A DNA stretch of 64,000 nucleotides, taken from positions 45,546 to 109,545 of the forward strand of contig NZ_WBXP01000009.1 in assembly GCF_016415625.1 (NCBI RefSeq), in the 5' to 3' direction. This document shows, in pieces, positions 28,362 to 36,604 of the stretch (positions within the stretch are counted from its first letter, which is position 1; every line of letters begins with the position of its first letter). The position numbers and the translations under genes were made by a program. Source of the stretch: Shimwellia pseudoproteus (GTDB taxonomy: Bacteria > Pseudomonadota > Gammaproteobacteria > Enterobacterales > Enterobacteriaceae). The notes below the pieces were generated by a model that had not been told where the DNA came from, did no database searches, and saw only the letters and a program-made list of their open reading frames with translations.

Positions 28362-29582
28362 ATGACCACTGGCGGACAAGCTCAAATAGGCAATGTTGAT
28401 CTGGTAAAGCAATTAAACAGCGCGGCCGTTTACCGCCTGATTGATCTGCATGGGCCGATCTCGAGAATTCAAATCGCGGAACAAAGTCAGCTTGCCCCCG
28501 CCAGTGTGACCAAAATAACCCGCCAACTCATTGAGCGCGGGTTAATTAAAGAAGTGGATCAGCAGGCCTCTACCGGGGGCCGCCGCGCTATTTCGATTGT
28601 CACGGAAACCCGTGGCTTTCAGGCTATCGGCGTGCGCCTTGGGCGCTACGATGCCACCATCACCCTGTTTGACCTGAGCGCAAAACATCTCGCCGAGGAG
28701 CACTACCCGCTGCCACAGCGTACTCAGGAAACCCTCGAAACCGCGCTGATCAACGCCATCAGCCATTTTATTGAAAACTGCCAGCGCAAAATTCGCGAGC
28801 TGATTGCCATCTCGGTTATCCTCCCGGGCCTGGTTGACCCGGACAGCGGTATCGTGCGCTATATGCCCCATATCCAGGTCCATAACTGGGGGCTGGTCGG
28901 GTTACTGGAGCAGCGTTTTAATATCACCTGTTTTGTCGGCCACGATATTCGCAGCCTGGCCCTGGCCGAGCACTATTTCGGCGCCACCCAGGATTGTGAA
29001 GATTCGATTTTGGTGCGTGTCCACCGGGGGACCGGGGCGGGGATTTTATCCAACGGCCAGATATTTATTGGCCGTAATGGCAATGTCGGTGAAATTGGCC
29101 ACATTCAGATTGACCCACTGGGGGAGCGCTGCCACTGTGGCAACTTCGGCTGTCTGGAAACCGTCGCCGCCAATGCGGCCATTGAACACCGGGTGCGCCA
29201 GTTAATGGAACAGGGCTATCCGACCCGGCTGACCCCGGACGAATGCAAGATAGAGCACATCTGCAAAGCCGCCAATAAAGGCGACGCGCTGGCCTGTGAA
29301 GTGCTGGAGTACGTTGGCCGCCAGTTGGGTAAGGCCATTGCCATTGCGATTAATTTATTTAACCCGCAAAAAGTGGTGATTGCCGGTGAGATAACCGAGT
29401 CTGCCAAAGTGATCCTGCCCGCCATTGAACGTTGCATTGCGGCACAGGCGCTGAAGGCGTTTCGCCACGATTTACCGGTGGTTTGCTCCCAACTGGATGA
29501 CCGTTCCGCGGTGGGGGCATTTGCCCTGGTGAAGCGTTCGATGCTTAACGGCGCCCTGCTACAGCGTCTGCTGGAAAGTTAG
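28362..29582 (+). CDS. nagC: GlcNAc-responsive transcriptional regulator NagC (ROK family)
   Basis: Repressor of nag and chitosugar genes, inactivated by GlcNAc-6-P; 406 residues as in E. coli. A winged helix-turn-helix near residues 30-75 (RIQIAEQSQLAPASVTKITR) is followed by the ROK sugar-kinase-like fold with VRVHRGTGAG and the zinc motif CHCGNFGCLE near 257-265. It lies 7 bp after nagA. Its likely operators are seen at nagE/nagB and upstream of chiP in this window. Confidence 0.97.
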   Translation: MTTGGQAQIGNVDLVKQLNSAAVYRLIDLHGPISRIQIAEQSQLAPASVTKITRQLIERGLIKEVDQQASTGGRRAISIVTETRGFQAIGVRLGRYDATITLFDLSAKHLAEEHYPLPQRTQETLETALINAISHFIENCQRKIRELIAISVILPGLVDPDSGIVRYMPHIQVHNWGLVGLLEQRFNITCFVGHDIRSLALAEHYFGATQDCEDSILVRVHRGTGAGILSNGQIFIGRNGNVGEIGHIQIDPLGERCHCGNFGCLETVAANAAIEHRVRQLMEQGYPTRLTPDECKIEHICKAANKGDALACEVLEYVGRQLGKAIAIAINLFNPQKVVIAGEITESAKVILPAIERCIAAQALKAFRHDLPVVCSQLDDRSAVGAFALVKRSMLNGALLQRLLES

Positions 29583-29645
29583 CAAGCAATCCATTAATCC
29601 AGGCTATAGTAACCGCCTGCTTATATTTATGTCACCGAGTTGTCC

Positions 29646-30398
29646 ATGACCCTTAAGAATGTAATTTGTGATATCGACGGCGTACTGATGCACGATAACG
29701 TGGCAATACCCGGTGCCGCCGCCTTCCTTAATGGCATCCTTGAAAAAGGACTGTCTTTGGTTCTGCTGACAAACTACCCGTCCCAAACCGGCCAGGATCT
29801 GGCGAACCGTTTTGCCTCCGCCGGTCTTGATCTGCCGGACAGCGTTTTTTACACCTCGGCGATGGCAACCGCCGACTTCTTACGCCGCCAGGAAGGTAAA
29901 AAAGCCTATGTGGTGGGTGAAGGGGCCTTGATCCACGAGCTGTATAAAGCCGGTTTTACCATCACGGATATTAACCCGGACTTTGTTATCGTCGGGGAGA
30001 CCCGCTCCTATAACTGGGAAATGATGCACAAAGCCGCGTTCTTTGTCGCCAACGGCGCCCGGTTTATTGCCACCAACCCGGACACCCACGGCCACGGTTT
30101 TTCTCCTGCCTGCGGCGCGCTGTGTGCCGGTATTGAAAAAATCGCCGGGCGTAAACCGTTCTACGTGGGGAAACCGAGCCCGTGGATTATCCGCGCAGCG
30201 CTGAATAAAATGCAGGCGCACTCCGAAGAGACCGTGATCGTCGGGGACAATCTGCGTACCGATATTCTGGCGGGCTTTCAGGCCGGCCTGGAAACGATAC
30301 TGGTGCTTTCCGGTGTCTCGACACTTGAAGACATTGACGATATGCCGTTCCGCCCTAGCTGGATCTACCCGTCAGTGGCCGAAATCGACGTTATTTAA
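29646..30398 (+). CDS. nagD: HAD-family nucleotide phosphatase NagD
   Basis: Phosphatase of the HAD IIA class active on UMP and GMP in E. coli; its role in amino-sugar metabolism is unclear despite operon membership. 250 residues. The nucleophile motif is ICDIDGVLMHDN at residue 6, motif II is LLTNYPS, and motif III/IV is EETVIVGDNLRTDI near 195. The ATG at 29646 matches E. coli; a TTG two codons upstream is less likely. The ribosome site (GAG) is weak. Last gene of nagBACD. Confidence 0.95.
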   Translation: MTLKNVICDIDGVLMHDNVAIPGAAAFLNGILEKGLSLVLLTNYPSQTGQDLANRFASAGLDLPDSVFYTSAMATADFLRRQEGKKAYVVGEGALIHELYKAGFTITDINPDFVIVGETRSYNWEMMHKAAFFVANGARFIATNPDTHGHGFSPACGALCAGIEKIAGRKPFYVGKPSPWIIRAALNKMQAHSEETVIVGDNLRTDILAGFQAGLETILVLSGVSTLEDIDDMPFRPSWIYPSVAEIDVI

Positions 30399-30404
30399 TC
30401 CCTC

Positions 30405-30427
30405 CTCGTACCGGTTAGCGGTACGAG
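30405..30427 (+). terminator. Hairpin after nagD
   Basis: CTCGTACCG/CGGTACGAG perfect 9-bp stem with a five-base loop, 7 bp past the nagD stop. No T-run follows, so termination may be partial or Rho-assisted. Confidence 0.55.
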
Positions 30428-30689
30428 AGATTCTCCCGCCTGCGGTTATCCCTCTCATCAAACAATCCCTGATAAAATTGCCGATCCGCTAATTTCTCCG
30501 CTTGTTAATTGGTCTTTTTTCAACAATCTGTAATCGGTGTTGTTTTTTTTGCGGTAACCGGGCAAAAGGCTTGCACAACCGGCAACAAATGGGGCATTTT
30601 CTTATCCATGACGTGCAGACAGAGGCAAAAAAACAGCAAAGCGCCCCTGCACAACAAACAACATCACGCTCAGTCTCATGGAGAAGTTT

Positions 30690-32360
30690 ATGTGCTCAAT
30701 TTTTGGTGTTCTGGATATTAAAACTGACGCAGGTGAGTTGCGTAAAAAAGCGCTGGAGCTTTCCCGCCTGATGCGCCACCGTGGCCCGGACTGGTCCGGT
30801 ATTTACGCCAGCGATAACGCCATTCTGGCGCATGAGCGCCTGTCAATTGTTGACGTCAACGCCGGTGCCCAGCCGCTGTACAACGTCGCCAAAACCCATG
30901 TGCTGGCGGTCAACGGTGAAATCTACAACCACCAGGCGCTGCGCGCCGAATACGGTGACCGTTATCAGTTTCAGACCGGGTCCGACTGCGAAGTTATCCT
31001 CGCGCTGTACCAGGAAAAAGGCCCGAACTTCCTCGACGATTTACAGGGCATGTTTGCGTTTATTCTTTATGATGCCCAGCAAGACGCCTACCTGATTGGC
31101 CGCGACCATGTCGGTATTATCCCGCTGTATATGGGCTACGACGAGTTCGGCAACTTCTATGTGGCATCAGAAATGAAAGCCCTGACCCCGGTATGCCGCA
31201 CCATCAAAGAGTTCCCCGCCGGCAGCTACCTGTGGAGTAAGGACGGTGAAATCCGCGAATACTACCAGCGTGACTGGTTCAGCTATGACGCGGTAAAAGA
31301 TAACGTGACCGATCGCAACGTGCTGCGCCAGGCGCTGGAAGAGTCCGTCAAAAGTCACCTGATGTCCGACGTCCCCTACGGCGTGCTGCTGTCCGGTGGC
31401 CTGGATTCATCCATTATCTCTGCGGTAACCAAGAAATTTGCCGCCCGTCGGGTAGAAGATCAAGAGCGCAGTGAAGCCTGGTGGCCACAACTGCACTCCT
31501 TTGCGGTGGGCCTTGAGGGTTCCCCGGATCTGAAAGCCGCCCAGGAAGTGGCGAACCACCTCGGTACGGTACACCATGAAATTCACTTCACGGTCCAGGA
31601 AGGGCTGGACGCCATCCGTGACGTGATTTATCACATCGAAACCTACGATGTGACCACGATCCGCGCCTCAACCCCGATGTACCTGATGTCCCGCAAAATT
31701 AAAGCGATGGGGATCAAAATGGTGCTCTCCGGGGAAGGCTCCGACGAAGTATTTGGCGGCTATCTCTATTTTCATAAAGCCCCCAATGCCAAAGAGCTGC
31801 ATGAAGAGACAGTGCGTAAATTACAGGCGCTGCATATGTATGACTGCGCCCGGGCCAACAAAGCCATGTCGGCCTGGGGTGTCGAAGCCCGGGTACCGTT
31901 CCTGGATAAAAAGTTCCTTGATGTGGCGATGCGCATCAACCCGGAAGACAAAATGTGCGGCAGCAACGGCAAGATGGAAAAACATATCCTGCGCGAATGT
32001 TTTGAATCTTACCTGCCGGCCAGCGTCGCCTGGCGCCAGAAAGAGCAGTTCTCTGACGGGGTGGGCTACAGCTGGATTGACTCGCTAAAAGAGGTCGCTA
32101 ACCAGCAGATAACCGATCAGCAGCTGGAAACGGCGCACTTCCGCTTCCCGTATAACACCCCGGCATCGAAGGAAGCCTACCTGTATCGTGAGATCTTTGA
32201 AGCGCTGTTCCCGGTGCCGAGTGCAGCGGAATGTGTCCCTGGTGGCCCTTCAGTGGCCTGCTCGTCGGCGAAAGCCATCGAATGGGACGAAACCTTCAAA
32301 AAGATGGACGATCCCTCCGGCCGCGCAGTAGGCGTACATCAGTCCGCCTACCAGAAGTAA
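30690..32360 (+). CDS. asnB: Asparagine synthetase B (glutamine-hydrolysing)
   Basis: Makes asparagine from aspartate, ATP and glutamine (or ammonia). 556 residues (E. coli 554). The glutaminase nucleophile is Cys at position 2 (MCSIFGVL), exposed after Met removal, so the start must be 30690, with AGAAGTT upstream. RHRGPDWSG, AVNGEIYNH and GSDCEVI complete that domain. The synthetase domain has the PP-loop LLSGGLDSSI near 233 and SGEGSDEVFGGY. The terminator at 32385-32408 follows. The 291-bp upstream region contains the nagD hairpin and a TTGCAC -35 candidate at 30571, but no clear -10. Confidence 0.97.
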   Translation: MCSIFGVLDIKTDAGELRKKALELSRLMRHRGPDWSGIYASDNAILAHERLSIVDVNAGAQPLYNVAKTHVLAVNGEIYNHQALRAEYGDRYQFQTGSDCEVILALYQEKGPNFLDDLQGMFAFILYDAQQDAYLIGRDHVGIIPLYMGYDEFGNFYVASEMKALTPVCRTIKEFPAGSYLWSKDGEIREYYQRDWFSYDAVKDNVTDRNVLRQALEESVKSHLMSDVPYGVLLSGGLDSSIISAVTKKFAARRVEDQERSEAWWPQLHSFAVGLEGSPDLKAAQEVANHLGTVHHEIHFTVQEGLDAIRDVIYHIETYDVTTIRASTPMYLMSRKIKAMGIKMVLSGEGSDEVFGGYLYFHKAPNAKELHEETVRKLQALHMYDCARANKAMSAWGVEARVPFLDKKFLDVAMRINPEDKMCGSNGKMEKHILRECFESYLPASVAWRQKEQFSDGVGYSWIDSLKEVANQQITDQQLETAHFRFPYNTPASKEAYLYREIFEALFPVPSAAECVPGGPSVACSSAKAIEWDETFKKMDDPSGRAVGVHQSAYQK

Positions 32361-32384
32361 ACTGCCGCTGAAAATAGCTTAACA

Positions 32385-32408
32385 AACGGGCCTGCGGGCC
32401 CGTTTTTT
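32385..32408 (+). terminator. Terminator of asnB
   Basis: ACGGGCC/GGCCCGT 7-bp stem with a short TGCG loop and six T, 25 bp past the asnB stop. Confidence 0.9.
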
Positions 32409-32534
32409 GATAGACTCTGTCGCCGTTGAGCCACCATATTCCGGTTAATTAACCAGAAGTTGTCGATAAAATCAGCAAGCTGTTCGTAAGTCAGACAAAC
32501 ACGCCATTCACACCGACTTTTGGCAAAAAACTTG

Positions 32535-32563
32535 TTGACGCTGCAAGGCCCAATACGCATAAT
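32535..32563 (+). promoter_or_regulatory. tRNA operon promoter with GC-rich discriminator
   Basis: TTGACG, 17 bp, CATAAT, followed by GCGCCCC before the likely start site. A near-consensus core with a GC-rich discriminator is the hallmark of stringently controlled stable-RNA promoters. It is 40 bp upstream of the first tRNA. Confidence 0.82.
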
Positions 32564-32602
32564 GCGCCCCGCACCGCCGATAAGGTAACGCGAAAAAAAG
32601 AT

Positions 32603-32679
32603 GGCTACATAGCTCAGCTGGTTAGAGCACATCACTCATAATGATGGGGTCACAGGTTCGAATCCCGTTGTAGCCACCA
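32603..32679 (+). tRNA. metT: tRNA-Met (CAT)
   Basis: 77 nt with encoded CCA. The acceptor stem GGCTACA pairs with TGTAGCC and the anticodon loop is CTCATAA. Nearly identical to the E. coli elongator metT; first of the cluster. Confidence 0.97.
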
Positions 32680-32687
32680 TCTTTTTT

Positions 32688-32772
32688 GCGGGAGTGGCGA
32701 AATTGGTAGACGCACCAGATTTAGGTTCTGGCGCCGCAAGGTGTACGAGTTCAAGTCTCGTCTCCCGCACCA
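32688..32772 (+). tRNA. leuW: tRNA-Leu (TAG)
   Basis: 85 nt with a long variable arm and encoded CCA. Acceptor GCGGGAG/CTCCCGC, anticodon TAG in GATTTAGGTTC. Reads CUA and other CUN codons. Second in the cluster, as E. coli leuW. Confidence 0.97.
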
Positions 32773-32795
32773 TTTCACTTTAGCGCGTGCACGGA

Positions 32796-32870
32796 TGGGG
32801 TATCGCCAAGCGGTAAGGCACCGGTTTTTGATACCGGCATTCCCTGGTTCGAATCCAGGTACCCCAGCCA
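32796..32870 (+). tRNA. glnU: tRNA-Gln (TTG), copy 1
   Basis: 75 nt with encoded CCA; acceptor TGGGGTA/TACCCCA and anticodon TTG in the loop TTTTTGATA. Matches E. coli glnU/glnW. Confidence 0.97.
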
Positions 32871-32909
32871 CTTATTTTGCGACATGAGTCGTCGTTTTGA
32901 CTCAGGTCT

Positions 32910-32984
32910 TGGGGTATCGCCAAGCGGTAAGGCACCGGTTTTTGATACCGGCATTCCCTGGTTCGAATCCAGGTACCCCAGCCA
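32910..32984 (+). tRNA. glnW: tRNA-Gln (TTG), copy 2
   Basis: 75 nt, identical in sequence to the copy at 32796-32870. The 39-bp spacer between them is unrelated to other spacers. Confidence 0.97.
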
Positions 32985-33013
32985 GTCGTCGCGGGCTGGT
33001 GAAAATAAAATTT

Positions 33014-33090
33014 GGCTACATAGCTCAGCTGGTTAGAGCACATCACTCATAATGATGGGGTCACAGGTTCGAATCCCGTTGTAGCCACCA
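33014..33090 (+). tRNA. metU: tRNA-Met (CAT), second copy
   Basis: 77 nt, identical to the copy at 32603-32679. Same relative position as E. coli metU, between the TTG and CTG glutamine tRNAs. Confidence 0.97.
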
Positions 33091-33134
33091 TATTTCGGTT
33101 AATTGCCAACGCGCAATTCACCACACAAGTTGAT

Positions 33135-33209
33135 TGGGGTATCGCCAAGCGGTAAGGCACTGGATTCTGATTCCAGCATTCCGAGGTTCGAATCCTCGTA
33201 CCCCAGCCA
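33135..33209 (+). tRNA. glnV: tRNA-Gln (CTG), copy 1
   Basis: 75 nt with anticodon CTG in the loop ATTCTGATT; reads CAG. Equivalent to E. coli glnV or glnX. Confidence 0.97.
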
Positions 33210-33330
33210 CTTAAAATTAAAGCATGTTACTCACGCCGGTGATGTTGGTTAGTTTCCTGTCTTAGCCACGCAATAACGACCTGAGAAGTAAAAAACCTGC
33301 TTTGATAAACAGGAACGGCTTATAGCCTGT

Positions 33331-33405
33331 TGGGGTATCGCCAAGCGGTAAGGCACTGGATTCTGATTCCAGCATTCCGAGGTTCGAATCCTCGTACCCC
33401 AGCCA
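33331..33405 (+). tRNA. glnX: tRNA-Gln (CTG), copy 2
   Basis: 75 nt, identical to the copy at 33135-33209. The preceding spacer of 121 bp is the longest in the cluster and holds no feature I recognise. Confidence 0.97.
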
Positions 33406-33442
33406 ACTTACTACATTGACGATCGCGGTCGGCAATGACAAT

Positions 33443-33517
33443 TGGGGTATCGCCAAGCGGTAAGGCACTGGATTCTGATTCCAGCATTCCGAGGTTCGAA
33501 TCCTCGTACCCCAGCCA
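33443..33517 (+). tRNA. tRNA-Gln (CTG), copy 3
   Basis: 75 nt, identical to the two preceding CTG copies. E. coli K-12 has only two CTG copies in this cluster, so this is an additional gene, 37 bp behind copy 2. Confidence 0.97.
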
Positions 33518-33525
33518 ATAAGAAA

Positions 33526-33547
33526 GGCTCGCTTCGGCGAGCCTTTT
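33526..33547 (+). terminator. Terminator of the tRNA cluster
   Basis: GGCTCGC/GCGAGCC stem capped by a TTCG tetraloop, followed by TTTTGCTTTTC, 8 bp after the last tRNA. Confidence 0.88.
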
Positions 33548-33629
33548 GCTTTTCTGTAATTATCCATCGTAACGATAACAGGCCAGATACCGGGTTGCCC
33601 CGGCATCCGTCATCCTGTTTTCCGTGGCG

Positions 33630-34808
33630 CTATAATCCCAGAGCGTAGCGTAACGCCTGGCGTTTCAGCACCCCGGCGCGCTGGGCCGCCATTAATCCCA
33701 GGTTCCGCAGCACCTTAACCGGTGTCAGGCTATTACTGAACCCGGCATAAAATAGGTCCATCCCGCTTTGCATCAGGAAATTATCCGGCTGGCGCCGGTG
33801 CTGATAGCGCTTCAGTACCGGCGCGCTGTACCAGCGCTCCCCATACCCCCGGGCAGTGGCCAGCACATCGATCAGCGCTTCCGCATCCCGGTAACCGAGG
33901 TTAACCCCCTGCCCCGCCAGGGGATGAATGGTATGGGCCGCATCCCCCACCAGGGCAATTCCGTCCTGCACGTAGCGCAACGCATGGCGCCGCACCAGCG
34001 GAAACCCGCCGCAAGCAACCGGTGTCACCTTACCGAGCCGGGCCGGAAAGGTCTGGGCAATCTCACGCTGCAACTGCGCCATCGGCATACTCTGCAACTG
34101 GCGGATCCGCGCCGGCGCATCATACCAGGCCAGGGAAGCCCAGTTATCAAATAACGGTAAGAACGCCCGGGGCCCACGGGGGCTAAATTCTTGCCAGGTG
34201 GCCTCCCCGGGAGAGCTGTCACACTGCACGCTGATCAGCATACAAGACTGGTTATAGTCCCAGGCGTGGATACCGATCCCCGCCCACTGGCGGATCCGGG
34301 AATGGGCGCCGTCTGCACCAATAACCAGCTGAGCGTCAAGGGTCTGGCCATCGGCAAACTGTAGCTGATGGCGGTGATCCGGCCCGCGGGTCATCGCGCG
34401 CAGGGTCGCCGGGCACAGGCAACGCACCCGGGGGTGTGCCTCCAGGGCCTGCCACAGCGCCAGCTGCAGGACGTTGTTTTCCACCATATAGCCCAGCTCC
34501 GGGAGCTGTAATTCACTGGCATCAAACACAACGTGCGCCTGTTGCCACTCCCAGGTTTCCAGCCGGGTATAGGGGTGGCTACGCATCGCCTGTACCCGGC
34601 GCCAGATATCAAGAGAACGTAAAAACCCCACCGAGGCGCTACTGATGGCCGAAATCCGCACATCCGGGGGCTGGCTGGCGTCAAAGGCGCCGGGGGGCTG
34701 CTGCTCAACCAGTGTCACCTGAAAGCCTTCCCGGGCCAGTCCTAACGCCACGGCGGCGCCCACCATTCCGCCGCCGACAACGGCCACATCCGTCTGATGA
34801 TTATCCAT
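33630..34808 (-). CDS. ubiF: Ubiquinone biosynthesis monooxygenase UbiF
   Basis: FAD-dependent C6 hydroxylase of the ubiquinone pathway (2-octaprenyl-3-methyl-6-methoxy-benzoquinol hydroxylase), 392 residues (E. coli 391). The dinucleotide fold VVGGGMVGAAVALGLA is at the N-terminus, the DG-type motif is in LVIGADGAHSRIRQ near 160, and the second FAD motif is GDAAHTIHPLAGQGVNLGY near 285. It is convergent with the tRNA cluster and divergent from miaB. The paralogues UbiH and VisC share these motifs; position next to miaB supports UbiF. Confidence 0.95.
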   Translation of the reverse strand: MDNHQTDVAVVGGGMVGAAVALGLAREGFQVTLVEQQPPGAFDASQPPDVRISAISSASVGFLRSLDIWRRVQAMRSHPYTRLETWEWQQAHVVFDASELQLPELGYMVENNVLQLALWQALEAHPRVRCLCPATLRAMTRGPDHRHQLQFADGQTLDAQLVIGADGAHSRIRQWAGIGIHAWDYNQSCMLISVQCDSSPGEATWQEFSPRGPRAFLPLFDNWASLAWYDAPARIRQLQSMPMAQLQREIAQTFPARLGKVTPVACGGFPLVRRHALRYVQDGIALVGDAAHTIHPLAGQGVNLGYRDAEALIDVLATARGYGERWYSAPVLKRYQHRRQPDNFLMQSGMDLFYAGFSNSLTPVKVLRNLGLMAAQRAGVLKRQALRYALGL

Positions 34809-34881
34809 GGTTATTCCCCGTTTGTTTTCATCGGGTAAGTTTACCGGATTTTTGATTTAATTGATGGTATGCGCTGTCTAC

Positions 34882-34910
34882 TGGTCACGAACCCGGCAAA
34901 GCATTACAAT
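34882..34910 (+). promoter_or_regulatory. Probable miaB promoter
   Basis: TGGTCA, 17 bp, TACAAT, ending 43 bp before the miaB ATG. Four of six and five of six matches to the sigma-70 boxes. Confidence 0.55.
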
Positions 34911-34953
34911 ACGCGCCCTGCATTCCTGGCGTTAACTGAGAAATGGCAAGTCA

Positions 34954-36378
34954 ATGACAAAAAAACTCCATATCAAAACCTGGGGCTGTCAGATGAACGA
35001 GTACGATTCATCAAAGATGGCCGATCTGCTGGAAACCACGCATGGTTTTACCCTGACTGACGTGGCTGAAGAGGCGGATGTTCTGCTGCTGAATACCTGT
35101 TCTATTCGCGAAAAAGCGCAGGAGAAGGTTTTCCATCAGTTAGGCCGCTGGAAAACACTGAAGGATAAGAACCCTGAGCTGATTATTGGGGTCGGCGGTT
35201 GTGTCGCCTCTCAGGAAGGGGACCATATTCGCCAGCGCGCCCACTACGTGGACATTATTTTTGGGCCACAAACCCTGCACCGCCTGCCGGAGATGATTAA
35301 CCACGTGAGCGGCAATCGCAGCCCGGTGGTGGATATCAGCTTCCCGGAAATCGAAAAATTCGACCGTCTGCCGGAGCCCCGCGCCGAAGGCCCTACCGCC
35401 TTTGTGTCTATCATGGAAGGCTGTAATAAATACTGCACTTACTGCGTGGTGCCTTATACCCGCGGTGAAGAAGTCAGCCGCCCGAGCGATGATATCATTC
35501 TGGAAGTGGCGCAACTGGCCGCCCAGGGCGTACGTGAAGTTAACCTGCTGGGCCAGAACGTTAACGCCTGGCGTGGCGAAAACTACGACGGTACCCAGGG
35601 CTCCTTTGCTGACTTGCTGCGCCTGGTGGCCGCCATTGACGGTATTGACCGCATTCGTTTTACCACCAGCCACCCCATTGAGTTCACCGATGATATCGTG
35701 GACGTCTATCGGGATACCCCGGAGCTGGTGAGCTTCCTGCACCTGCCGGTACAGAGTGGCGCCGATCGGGTCCTGAATCTGATGGGCCGTACCCACACTG
35801 CCCTGGAATACAAAGCGATTATCCGCAAGCTGCGCGCCGCGCGCCCGGATATCCAGATAAGTTCTGACTTTATCGTCGGCTTCCCGGGGGAATCCCAGCA
35901 GGACTTCGAACAGACCATGAAGCTTATCGCCGACGTTAACTTTGACATGAGCTACAGCTTTATCTTCTCTGCCCGTCCGGGTACCCCGGCCGCCGACATG
36001 GTTGATGATGTGCCAGAAGAAGAGAAAAAACAGCGGCTGTATATTCTGCAGGATCGCATTAACCAGCAGGCCATGGCCTGGAGCCGCCGTATGATGGGCA
36101 CTGTCCAGCGTATCCTGGTGGAAGGCACCTCCCGCAAGAGCATTATGGAGCTGTCTGGCCGCACCGAAAATAACCGGGTGGTCAACTTCGAAGGTAACCC
36201 GGAGATGATAGGCAAGTTCGTGGATGTCGAAATTACCGACGTATTCCCCAACTCGCTGCGCGGTAAAGTCGTGCGTACCGAAGATGAAATGGGCCTGCGG
36301 GTGGCTGAAAGCCCCGCCGCAATCATCGCCCGCACCCGTAAAGAAGATGAACTGGGTGTTGGTGTCTGGCAGCCCTGA
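34954..36378 (+). CDS. miaB: tRNA-2-methylthio-N6-isopentenyladenosine synthase MiaB
   Basis: Radical-SAM methylthiotransferase that modifies A37 of tRNAs reading UNN codons; 474 residues as in E. coli. The N-terminal domain has its three auxiliary-cluster cysteines in [21 protein letters not shown] and GVGGCVASQ. The radical-SAM cluster motif is CNKYCTYC near 157-164. A C-terminal TRAM domain ends near VVRTEDE. It is followed by a terminator before ybeZ, so the ybeZ-lnt genes may also have their own promoter. Confidence 0.97.
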   Translation: MTKKLHIKTWGCQMNEYDSSKMADLLETTHGFTLTDVAEEADVLLLNTCSIREKAQEKVFHQLGRWKTLKDKNPELIIGVGGCVASQEGDHIRQRAHYVDIIFGPQTLHRLPEMINHVSGNRSPVVDISFPEIEKFDRLPEPRAEGPTAFVSIMEGCNKYCTYCVVPYTRGEEVSRPSDDIILEVAQLAAQGVREVNLLGQNVNAWRGENYDGTQGSFADLLRLVAAIDGIDRIRFTTSHPIEFTDDIVDVYRDTPELVSFLHLPVQSGADRVLNLMGRTHTALEYKAIIRKLRAARPDIQISSDFIVGFPGESQQDFEQTMKLIADVNFDMSYSFIFSARPGTPAADMVDDVPEEEKKQRLYILQDRINQQAMAWSRRMMGTVQRILVEGTSRKSIMELSGRTENNRVVNFEGNPEMIGKFVDVEITDVFPNSLRGKVVRTEDEMGLRVAESPAAIIARTRKEDELGVGVWQP

Positions 36379-36394
36379 TAGCGCATAAATCAAG

Positions 36395-36430
36395 GCGGCG
36401 GGCAGGCATCCCCTGTCCGCCGCTTTTTTA
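36395..36430 (+). terminator. Terminator of miaB
   Basis: GCGGCGG/CCGCCGC plus CAGG/CCTG with one G-T step, then seven T, 17 bp past the stop. Strong intrinsic terminator. Confidence 0.9.
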
Positions 36431-36557
36431 TTACCGCCCTTGCATTCTGAAGACAGCACCCAAATATCAACACCAGGCCTTGCGCCTTCTCTGCGCGCCA
36501 TGAATAATTTTCTCAACGGCCGGGACCATCCCCGTGATGTTAACCACGCTTATCCAC

Positions 36558-36600
36558 GTAAGAGGTCCCTGTAAGAGGTCACTGTAAGAGGTAAGAGGAA
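36558..36600 (+). repeat. Tandem 13-bp repeat with iterated ribosome-site motifs before ybeZ
   Basis: GTAAGAGGTCCCT, GTAAGAGGTCACT and a shortened GTAAGAGGT follow one another directly, then AAGAGG. Four AAGAGG motifs therefore precede the TTG start of ybeZ, the last at normal ribosome-site spacing. Confidence 0.85.
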
Positions 36601-36604
36601 TAGT

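Noticed and set aside
32650..33046. Minus-strand ORFs over the tRNA cluster (repeated GWGTWIRTRE-type peptides)
   Set aside because: These are antisense translations of repeated tRNA sequences, a known annotation artefact.
35140..36516. 458-residue minus-strand ORF opposite miaB
   Set aside because: Antisense shadow; MiaB has all cysteine motifs and E. coli length on plus.
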